A DNA stretch of 64,000 nucleotides from Eutrigla gurnardus (taxonomy: Eukaryota > Chordata > Actinopteri > Perciformes > Triglidae). Position 1 is the first letter of the stretch, and each line of letters starts with the position of its first letter. The notes beneath the pieces are model-generated. The model saw nothing but the letters and a program-made list of their open reading frames with translations, did not search any database and was not told the DNA's origin. Below, piece after piece: positions 55,988-64,000 of the stretch. The stretch covers positions 1 to 64,000 of the forward strand of contig OY741267.1 in the NCBI GenBank assembly GCA_963514095.1, given 5' to 3'. The translations under genes were made by a program, and so were the position numbers.

Positions 55988-57307
55988 CTACAATGATGTT
56001 ACAGTTCGCAGTGATGTACTGGTTGAGATGTGTGAGAATAGTCTGTTCTCTGTGGGGAGGCTTCTGGAGAAGTTGATCTCGGGGACCAGGATCTCTGCAT
56101 GTGGAAACCTGACTCTGGCAGTCTTGAGCATTCTTTGCAGTTCTTTCACGGCCGTGTCGGCGGTTTGTTGGCTCTTATTGTTCAAGCCGAAAGAGAGAAG
56201 CATTATGTCCACTGTTGTGGTGCTCGTGGCTGTAGAGAGAATAGCCTCTGCGTGTCTCAGTGTGGCACCTGGGAAGCTATCGATTTGCAAGTCTGGAGCG
56301 GAGAATGGTGGGAGTCTAGAGACGTTGGAGTCACCTATAACAATCCATTTCTTGACTATATGCAAACTCCATGACTGCAACTTCTTAGTCGTGTTGGGGT
56401 GTCTAGTGGGTTTGCACTTCGACTCGTTGGGAGAAGAGGGCGGTTTTTTCAGGACCAGTTCCAGTTTGGTTTGGACCGTGGTTTTGCGTCTGGGGGTCAA
56501 ACCGATCCCCGTTGTGGGTCGTGGTCTCTGGTATCCCGAGATGGGGAAGAGGGAGGGAGGGGAGAGGAAGGGGGGAGGAAGAGGAGGGGGTGGTGGGGGC
56601 TCTGCGTCAGCATAGTCTGAGTCCAACATGTCCACCTCTGACTCCTCGTTGTCAGCTTCCTTCTTCACCGGTGTGCTAGCATAAGGGTCTCCAGTTTTTT
56701 CTCCCTCATCCTCTGAACCCAGTGTCTCAATAATGTCCTGATCAAGCATCGACACACATGGATTGGTTGTAGACGCTTGGGGAGGCAGAGCAGGATTGAC
56801 GGCCGCGGAGACTTTGGGGGTCGCAGTGGGGTTCACCAGAGATGGATCCGGTCTCAAGTTCTGTAGTGTAGTGGACCCCGTTCGTGGAGGCAGGGCCGGA
56901 GTGGGGGTGGTGGATGTGGGGGGGATGGTCCAATCGTCATCCTCCCCTTCAGGGGCCGTAGGCCAGTCTGTGTTGGCCACCATCTTGGGGGTCGTGTCCA
57001 GCGTAGCGGCCCCCGGTGGTGTTGGGGTGGTAGCCGCGAGGTGTTGTGTATCAGAGTCTATGATGGTGCGGGGTGGGGTGTGCACCTGTGAGATTGTCCG
57101 TATTATCTTAAGGTGTAGAGGTGTCGTCTTGGGTTGGGTTGATGGCCGCAGGGGTCCCTGTGTGGTCTCTGTTCCCACAGTCCCTCCAGTGGGTAGTCGA
57201 GAGGGCCTCTGTGTGGTCTCTGGTCCTGCAGTGGGAATAAAAGTTTTAGACTGTGCCGCTGCGAAGCAGTCTGATGCACTGTCCGTCACGATTTTTGTTC
57301 CAAGCAC
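55988..57307 (-). pseudogene. PLE-linked SGNH-like domain protein, frameshifted at its C-terminus
   Basis: About 439 residues are open. Residues 1-230 are Pro/Thr-rich and disordered-looking, then acidic. The last 130 residues read VIGDSNVSRLPPFSAPDLQI, DSFPGATLRHAEAIL, IMLLSFGLNNKSQ and ILVPEINFSRSLPTENRLFS. This is an SGNH-hydrolase-like fold with GDSN as the nucleophile motif. Past 56025 the protein-like frame moves by one base (LNQYITANCNIIVALPQDKF ... VHWTRSTTVNISEHWADHLN). No ATG is near the start; the frame merely opens after the GIY-YIG stop. Confidence 0.7.
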
Positions 57308-57316
57308 TATCCAAAC

Positions 57317-58165
57317 CTATAACATAACAATGTGTTTATCTCTCTTAAGGCCCCTGGGGTATATAGTATCCAGTCTCCGGATCCAAATCTTTTCACTTCT
57401 ACATCTTAGAGCTTTGTTCCATCCTGGATCACATTGTACAACTGTGGCCCGAAGAGCCTGCCAACCGTGTAATATAAAATGTTGGACCAGGTGTGTGTGA
57501 GTGTTCTTTTTTCTAAGGACATTGTACCTGTGCTGGGTTAACCTAACCAGCATAGTGTTACTGGTCTCGCCCACATACTGTATGGCACATTGTTGACATT
57601 TAATAACATAGACACAGTTTTTCGATTTGGAGTTACCGTGACATTCTGTTTCAAAAACATTGTTATTGTATTGATTTCGCAACCATTTCTGGTGCTGAAA
57701 AAATTCCCCGTGACCCCATTGTCTAGGTTTGTTAAGTGTCTTGAGTTTAGCTTTAACTAAATGATCATGCAGGTTTTTGTTTTTTCTGAACGCTGCGATA
57801 ATCCTGTAATCTTGAAGCAGCTGAGTTCCCTGTGTAAATGATTGGAAATTGTTTTTAACCACCCTAACCAACTGAACCGTAGAGGGAGAAAATGTAGTGA
57901 TGAACGGCAACAGAGAATCCAAAACAATGGGCTTTCTCAGTGTGAAAGTCCTGAAACATTTTCTCAGAAAAGTCCTAGAGTACCCCCTGGTGGTCAAAAC
58001 TGAGAACAACACTTTGGTGGCTTGCAGGAAGTCTGAGCGTTGAGTACATATTCTGTAAAACCTGAGTAATTGAGATTTAATTAGTCCCCGGTAGGTGTGT
58101 TTGGGATGAAAACTTGTCTTGTGGAGAAGAGCATGAGTGTCTGTGTCCTTAAGCATAAATATACA
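57317..58165 (-). pseudogene. PLE reverse transcriptase C-terminus + GIY-YIG endonuclease
   Basis: It begins within RT-type text (DTDTHALLHKTSFHPKH, GLIKSQLLRFYRICTQRSDF) and lacks everything upstream; the open frame extends to 58222 only by chance. The C-terminal 120 residues have the nuclease signature: CVYVIKC (GIY-like), QYVGETSNTMLVRLTQHRYN (YIG plus Arg) and a downstream SEKIWIRRLDTIYPRGLK. The domain nicks DNA to prime target-primed reverse transcription in this class. A TAG stop (near 57318) separates it from the next frame, which otherwise continues without a shift. Confidence 0.8.
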
Positions 58166-59229
58166 ACTCCAAACCTTCGCACAGCCCTGTGGGAAGCTGC
58201 TGCATTGAATGCAGTCCAACATTTAACAAGAAAAATATGTTTTAGAGCACGCAGCAGCGGCACTTGTGTGCACGCATGAAAATTGTTGTTGGGGCTTTAA
58301 AAAATGCCTAACAGTTAAACAATATCTACTGTTTGCAACTACATTATGGAACATAGAGAACAGAAAGTTACCTGTATACCTGATATATTGTCAGGTTGTT
58401 TTTCACAGGTATAGTGGAATGGCTGACAATATTACTGGAGAAACCATCAACAGAAAGGACATGGGTCACCCGAAACATCACCAGTTTTTCGTGTGTGCAG
58501 TTTGTGACCATGTCGGCACTGTATGGCACTGGATTTAAGTTCCTTGATCTCTGAGTAATTAAGCAAAAAACAACAAATAAGAAAAAAAAGTTAGGGCATT
58601 TTCACAATGACCCACACTACAAGAATCCTATTAGCGTTTCATAACACCTACCTGATGACGATCTGCATGATATTGCTGGTTAATATGTCTGAGGACACTA
58701 CCAACGCGCCCCTCTGATGCTCTGATTCCTTTTGAGGACAGGTAGCCAGTCATCATTCTTCTTCCGTATGATGGTCCAGTCTGAAATTGAAGATGAACAT
58801 GCACTGCATGAAAAGTGGGATTTTCGTCAGTTAGCGGCCCTGTAAATTGACGTGGAAGTTCAGGTTTACGACTGCAAACGGCAATTTGCAGGAAACACCG
58901 AAAACTGACGTAAATTGCCGGGAATTGACGTGGGCCTTGCTTGGCAGTTGTCCCCCCATGACCCCCCTCCCCGTAATCCTAGGGGAGGCTTTAACATGTA
59001 AATGAAAATGCTGTGAGCTATACAAATGCAAATCAGGGTAGCAGGGGGAGTTTTCCCCCAGGTGACATTTTTCTGAAAGGTGTTAACTTCATTTCATCTT
59101 CATTCAAAGATATAACTTAATTTCATCTTCATTCAAAGATACACAAAACAATTTGCTTCAACAATTACTTTTAATCAGGCTTTGCCACAAAGGTAAAATG
59201 TACATTCATGCAAACAACATCACAGTCTC

Positions 59230-59580
59230 CTAGAGCCACTGTGCAGGCATGACTACAGTGACCCTTTCTTTGGTCTTGCTTAAATGCACAGTGGATGTGT
59301 TAACCACACATCTCCCAGCAATGCGCTCAACAGGCAGAAATGATGCTGGGTATGACGTGTCTGTTCCCTGCAAGCTCCAAACTTCTATTGGCTTTCCATA
59401 AAAATGTCTGTCCGGATGGGGATGAAGCCAGGAAACTTGCGCAGTAACATGTTTAAATGCAGTACCTTTTGACACAACATTAACAACTATAAACTGCTTT
59501 ATAATGGCTGGTCGTAGTTCTGCTAGAGGGTCAAGGATGGGTTCATAGATCATAGATCTCGGCTGTGTTCGAAATGCCAT
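59230..59580 (-). pseudogene. Putative CACTA transposase C-terminal exon, copy 2
   Basis: It corresponds to 3382-3735 of copy 1 and is nearly identical over WLHPHPDRHFYGKPIEVWSL and FLPVERIAGRCVVNTSTVHL. The last ten or so residues differ because of a small indel near 59240-59275. Rest of the transposase absent. Confidence 0.45.
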
Positions 59581-59783
59581 ACTAACGTCCTACTCGTACT
59601 TAATTGTGACGTAAATTTGAGTACGTAGTGCGTTCACATACAATAGTATGTGAATTTGTGCACACGAGAAATGCCCGGATGTATACTGCATTGGCAAGAA
59701 TTTCTGAGTACAGCGGACCTTGCTAAATCTACTCAACTTCCCAAAATGCATTGCGGCTCGTCTGACTTCACAAGTTTTGGATA

Positions 59784-61342
59784 ATGGCGGACGACTGCGG
59801 TGATTCTGGCGAGGAGGCCGACACAAACCGCGTACACATGTAAGTATACTGTAACATGACTTTTACGTTTCCAGCTGACTTTTAAATCGTATTGATAATG
59901 AACGTTACTTTATTGTTGTTGGCATTGTACGTTAACGTTACGAATCGAAGGTCCTTCCAGCCGGCTAGCCTACTGACGGTAATTTACCATTTAGGGGTTA
60001 GCGAGCGCAAGCGAAGCGGAAAATGTGACGTTTTTACCGACGTCAACTAATAATATAGTGCTTATGTTAAACCGTGGTTATATATTTACTAACGGTGATT
60101 AATAACGCCGTGCACCGTTGTCCGTTAAAGGGACGGATGCAGACACCGGGCGCCTCATTCAGTGGAGGGAACGATGAGGAGACGTTCACGTTCACCGGCA
60201 GCAGGAATGCTGCTCTGAGAGGCTTCACTTAAGAAAATGTGGTTTAAATGTTATAATTCTTATATCCAGGACTGCTGGAGACTCTGAGGATGTCCCAGGA
60301 CTGCTGGAGACTCTCAGGATGATTGCGGTAAGAATATGTTCGGTGACTGCTAGCTAAGCTAAAATTAGCAAAGCAAACCCAAGCTAAAAGTAGCTTAAAA
60401 GCTAATAGTCCAAGCTAAAAGTAGCATAGTATCCTTGTAAAAGAACAAGAGAGGGGAACCAGTGTAACGTTAAGTTGCTTTGTTAAGTGTATGTTGTTGG
60501 TCTTTTACAGGAAGCAGTCAAGGTCTTCACAACTCGGAGACGAATTGTAGGCGCTACGAACCGGAGCAAGGGTACGATTTAAAGAATATGCTTTCATTCT
60601 GCTGTATAAGGAAATAGATGCGTTAACAGTAGATACCGATCTTAACTGTTCATTTTGTTTTCACAGACGAACCTCGCCTCATAACGAAGCTGTGACCTCT
60701 TACTTGCTCGGAGCTTTGTCCGCAAGTCCGGATTTCTATGACGCTGATAGTGACGCCATTGTGTGTAAGTAACTTTTACTGTTTTCTTCTTCCTTGTTTT
60801 AATTTTACTGTGACTTAAGTTTTCTTATTCATACCACTCATTTAATTGTTTTCCAGCTGCCTGTAAGACGTACTATGAAACGGTACGCAGGAGCTTCAGA
60901 CACACACAGCCTGATCTCGCATCGCAGGCGGAAGCTGTGAAGAGGTCAGCTCGGAGTCGTTCCAGGAGAAAGAGGGTAAGACTTATTAGATCCGTTTTTG
61001 GTCAATGTGACCAAACCTACCTAAACCTATTTTCAGGTGCATTAATAGATGTGTTGTGTCCATGCGCAGTGCATCGCGCAGTACTGATTGTCTTTATTGA
61101 TTGTTTTACAGCTGCTGGAAGCGAGACGGAGTGTGCTTGCTGGCGATGAGGTGGACCGTTGGAAGTGCTCCACCACAGACATGATGTCTGATGAGGAGGA
61201 CGGCGTCGTTGGCGGGGTGTCTGGATGGATTGTGCGACCTCCATCCTCTCATAGCCAGGAGCTCACCGAGCTCTGTGCGACTCTACAGTCGCGATTAGAG
61301 AAGACTCCCAAGTACAGGGCCACGCACCGCAGGCGGCTGTAA
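59784..61342 (+). pseudogene. Accessory six-exon gene of the CACTA element, copy 2
   Basis: Exons are 59784-59839, 60270-60327, 60511-about 60565, 60667-60764, 60857-60975 and 61112-61342. Exon 4 is intact here (NEAVTSYLLGALSASPDFYD). Exon 3 has lost one base (GTCAAGG against GTACGCCG) and its donor is GCAAGG instead of GTAAGG, so copy 2 is broken where copy 1 is whole. The C-terminal exon is unbroken and ends KTPKYRATHRRRL. A poly(A) signal follows in TCAATAAAGCTC. Confidence 0.65.
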
Positions 61343-61489
61343 AATTGACCAAATTCGGACAGAATGTCGCCAGTTCATTTGTTTGTTGTGTGGGCAAATT
61401 TGTACAGTTGTGTGTTGTGTTGTCAATAAAGCTCTTTCTTTGAATACTTCCTCCTGGCAATTTTTCCTTTCCTCAATAAATTCATTCAT

Positions 61490-61632
61490 ATTTATATTTA
61501 TAAATATATAAATAAATAAAAATAAATGTGTGTATATATATGTATAAATATACATATATATATATATATAAACATATGTATATATATATGTGTGTATATA
61601 TATATATGTATGTATATATGTATATATATATA
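61490..61632. repeat. AT-rich microsatellite inside CACTA copy 2
   Basis: The orthologous position to 5515-5697, about 40 bp shorter, with TGTATAAATATACATAT interruptions. Confidence 0.85.
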
Positions 61633-62644
61633 GTGATAGATCTGCTAACCAATCACTAGTGATTATTCTTGTTTAAAAGACCCAGTGTGACCAATAGTAA
61701 CACATCTGCCAACGGGGGTGGGGTTTACATTTATAATGACTCATCAGGTTGACCAATAGTGACAGATCTACCAACGTGGGTTGGCTTTACATTTATAATG
61801 ACCAGATCTGCCAACCAATCACGAGCGATTATACTTGTTTAAAACTAGTGGTTTCATCCAATCCTGAGTGAGGATATTCAAGCCATCTCTGGCCAGGCGG
61901 GGTTTCGCCACTATTCATATGCTAATTAGAGCATTCGCTGTGGTTCGTTTCCGACAATTTTCGGCACAGACGAACGCGGCGTTCGCAGCCTGTAAATTGT
62001 CGTTAACTCCCGAAAATTAGGGAGATTTTCGGGCGTTTACAGGGACGAAAATCCGACTTTTCAATGTTCTGATTGACTCTGATTCTGTGTGCTCATTGTT
62101 CAGTATTATTGAGCTCTCTGCTGCTCCCTCTCTGTTCTCTCATTTGCTCTGAGCTTGGTTTTGTCAGCTTATGACGTGGAGCAATGCATTCTTCATTTAG
62201 GCTTGTGTGATTGCTACAGTGCATGGATCTGTGAGGAACACATCAGTAACAAGAGAAAGCACTGTTGATTTTCTGGTATGCAGCCTTTCTATTAATTGGT
62301 GGTGCACACCATTTTTTTTTACATGTAAAAACGCCAATGGTCACTACCTGCATGTACACTGCGGTTATCAATCATACAAATATAATGGAAAATGCTGTTG
62401 CTTACCTCAGTAATTGCTTTAGCAATCTTGCTCTCCAGTTTGGAGTCCTGCACCTGCTCTCTGCCTATACCGTTTTGCGCGCAAAATCAACGAATGTTTG
62501 CTTTGGAAAAGCCTTTGGTCAATCCACATTCAAGGTGGAGATGACTGGAAATTTCTTCATCAGAATGGCAATGTCTGAGCATACTTTGAATTATTTCTCG
62601 GTAGGGTGACAAACTGGACTCCATCTCATCTAACCGTCTACTGT

Positions 62645-62680
62645 CTTCTTCTTCTTCTTCTTCTTCTTCTTCTTCTTCTG
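62645..62680 (-). repeat. Coding (GAA)n tract (poly-Glu)
   Basis: TTC repeats on the plus strand give eleven consecutive Glu codons in exon A of the integrase-like gene. Confidence 0.9.
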
Positions 62681-62879
62681 CTTTAAGGCGGGTTTTTTCA
62701 CATTCTGTCATGCACAAAAGCAATCCGCCAAAAAACAGTAAAAATATTTGTCAGACAAAATAATTATTTTTACATTGATTCAGCACAGTGTTGCCAACAC
62801 AATGAGAAAAGGGAGAAGGTGTATTAAATGTACAACTACTCCAAAGACCACTCGGTAAGACAACAGGCAGATGACAAGG

Positions 62880-63800
62880 ACCACAAGACAGACCAGTGTC
62901 TTTAGCGCCCCTAGTGGTTGTGACCACTGGCCGTGCCAGAGACCAGCTGGTCCCGACCACACCGATCTTCATAATCAATAATAATAACAATATTAATCAT
63001 AATAATTCTATTTTATAGACAAAAGATTATGATCTCTGACATTTATCCAGCTAACAGTGCTGCCAAAACGAGTGTAAAGGGGAGAAAATACTAAAGCTGC
63101 TTCACAGACCACAGGGACCACAGGGCAGATCACTGAGGAGCTGGTCGGGACCAGTATCTTTAGCGCCCCTAGTGGTTGTGACCACTGGCCGTGCCAGAGA
63201 CCAGCTGGTCCGTGCCACAGAGCTACTGGTCGCGACCACTGAGGAGCTGGTCGGGACCAGTGTCTTTAGCGCCCCTAGTGGTTGTGACCACCGGCCGTGC
63301 CAGAAACCAGCTGGTCCCGACCACATGGATCTTCATAATCAATAATAATAACAATATTAATCATAATAATTCTGATAAAGTGTATTTTATAGACAAAAGA
63401 TTATGATCTCTGACATTTATCCAGCTGACAGTGCTGCCAAAACGAGTGTAAAGGGGAGAAAATACTAAAGCTGCTTCACAGACCACAGGGACCACAGGGC
63501 AGATCACTGAGGAGCTGGTCGGGACCAGTATCTTTAGCGCCCCTAGTGGTTGTGACCACTGGTCCGTGCCAGAGACCACCTGGTCCGTGCCACAGAGCTA
63601 CTGGTCGCGACCACTGATGAGCTGGTCGGGACCAGTGTCTTTAGCGCCCCTAGTGGTTGTGACCACTGGCCGTGCCAGAGACCCGCTGGTCCGTGCCACA
63701 GAGCTACTGGTCGCGACCACTGAGGAGCTGGTCGGGACCAGTGTCTTTAGCGCCCCTAGTGGTTGTGACCACTGGCCGTGCCAGAGACCATGGTCCCTGG
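62880..63800 (+). repeat. Palindrome-rich minisatellite (~105-bp units in a ~370-bp higher-order repeat)
   Basis: TTTAGCGCCCCTAGTGGTTG recurs at about 62901, 63160, 63265, 63532, 63640 and 63746. A longer block beginning GATCTTCATAATCAATAATA is duplicated at about 62963 and 63328. Units contain inverted repeats CTGGTC-GG-GACCAG, TGGTCGCGACCA and AGTGGT-TGTG-ACCACT. Frames crossing it are repeat artefacts. Confidence 0.85.
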
Positions 63801-64000
63801 ACAGACCACGGAATCGGCTACAACCCCTGCTGGCAAAAAGAGCATAAGGTACAGAGCCTTGTGCTTTAAAGTTGTTAAGAAATACCTAATGTACAATCAA
63901 TATCCACATAGCTTCAGATTCTCAAGAATAATCAGATGAGGTACTCAGAGTCTGTCATAGAGTTCAATATTACAGTTTTTGCCAATTGCTTACACACTTT
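63801..64000. other. Unassigned edge sequence
   Basis: No feature recognised in the last 200 bases. Confidence 0.5.

Larger units (their letters stand above)
54490..58165 (-). mobile_element. Penelope-like element in permuted order (RT tail + GIY-YIG, SGNH, RT)
   Basis: Minus-strand order is RT C-terminus plus GIY-YIG endonuclease (58165-57317), SGNH domain (57307-55988), Asn-rich linker and RT (about 55860-54490). In Penelope-like elements the RT precedes GIY-YIG. Here the left-hand RT stops at ...KVFFK and the right-hand fragment starts at LK-DTDTHALLHKTSFHP, which would be contiguous in one protein. The block is therefore one unit, cut at that point and joined tail to head. Flanks share only TTAAG at the break. 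Several frameshifts show it is inactive. Confidence 0.75.
58802..62063. mobile_element. CACTA-type DNA transposon, copy 2, in an intron of the integrase-like gene
   Basis: The left end CACTGCATGAAAAGT matches copy 1. The right end stops at ACTTTTCA, lacking the last seven bases TGCAGTG. ATG flanks both sides (58799-58801 and 62064-62066), consistent with a 3-bp duplication despite the trimmed end. The body is collinear with copy 1 but has about 95 extra bp at about 59993-60090 and a shorter AT microsatellite. It lies between exons A and B of the integrase-like gene. Confidence 0.85.
58372..62723 (-). pseudogene. Integrase-core (rve-like) transposon gene, decayed, three exons visible
   Basis: Exon A (62723-62406) encodes KAEEEEEEEEEEEDSRRLDE, then IIQSMLRHCHSDEEISSHLH, GLTKGFSKANIR, a TGA, and FCAQNGIGREQVQDSKLESK. 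Exon B (58780-58652, 43 codons) reads TGPSYGRRMMTGYLSSKGIR. Exon C (58550-58372) reads NLNPVPYSADMVTNCTHEKL, then VTHVLSVDGFSSNIVSHSTI. All introns are GT-AG and phases agree. The family is a fish/cnidarian integrase-like transposase with a DDE core, recalled from memory. In exon C the expected acidic motif before NEK is absent (NCTHEK). The downstream exons with the remaining catalytic residues are missing, cut off at the Penelope-like element. Confidence 0.7.

Noticed and set aside
56763..57500. Plus-strand ORF of 245 codons.
   Set aside because: Antisense shadow of the SGNH/Pro-Thr-rich Penelope ORF.
62901..62925. CTCF-like site in the 62.9-63.8 kb minisatellite (reverse strand CCACTAGGGGCGCT).
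   Set aside because: One base short of the core spacing in CCASYAGRKGGCRSY, so the match fails at the invariant GGC.

Overview
The window reads as a gene-poor, repeat-dense stretch of a teleost fish nuclear genome. The evidence is eukaryotic: GT-AG introns, AATAAA signals, long microsatellites, a KDZ (Zisupton/Dileera-type) transposase gene, L2-like LINEs with the TAAATGTAAATGTAA-type 3' tail common in fish, hAT MITEs and a Penelope-like element. No bacterial operons, rRNA, functional tRNA gene or CRISPR array was seen. I recognise no conserved host protein-coding gene; nearly every readable protein segment belongs to a mobile element.

Layout. 1-10.8 kb (minus strand): a multi-exon KDZ transposase gene, about 19 exons, running off the left edge. 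One coding exon is split by a 3.2-kb CACTA-type DNA transposon (2953-6133) flanked by a 3-bp duplication. 10.8-13.3 kb: an element bounded by GGGCCCGAGC inverted ends, with an internal ~460-470-bp module repeated three times; each module carries a CTCF-like motif. 13.3-16.1 kb: mostly unassigned sequence, then antisense copies of a repeat here called Rep-A. 16.1-51.8 kb: a very large composite satellite in which four modules alternate: a TAG/AGT-type minisatellite, a GACA/GA linker, the ~1-kb Rep-A body (11 forward copies) and a GCTGAATA-type minisatellite. It is interrupted by a hAT MITE (17137-17552, 8-bp duplication), an almost full-length SGNH/EN/RT LINE (17795-22716), a 2.76-kb tandem duplication (35.7-41.2 kb) carrying a MITE and SINE fragment in each copy, a LINE 3' tail (43535-44132) and a 5'-truncated L2-like LINE with an open reverse transcriptase (45203-47463).

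51.8-54.5 kb: another hAT MITE with an 8-bp duplication and mainly unassigned sequence. 54.5-58.2 kb (minus strand): a Penelope-like element in permuted order: RT C-terminus plus GIY-YIG nuclease, then SGNH domain, then the rest of the RT. Both outer ends break at the same point of the protein. 58.3-62.7 kb (minus strand): a decayed integrase-core (rve-like) transposon gene whose intron holds a second copy of the CACTA element (58802-62063). 62.9-63.8 kb: a palindrome-rich ~105-bp minisatellite.

The main story is nested insertion: two CACTA copies inside two other transposon genes, and LINE/hAT insertions inside satellite arrays whose paralogous units preserve the empty sites. Family names rest on motifs recalled from memory, since no search could be run. 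Exon boundaries come from reading splice sites and frames by eye. Repeat boundaries marked approximate are good to about 10-50 bp.
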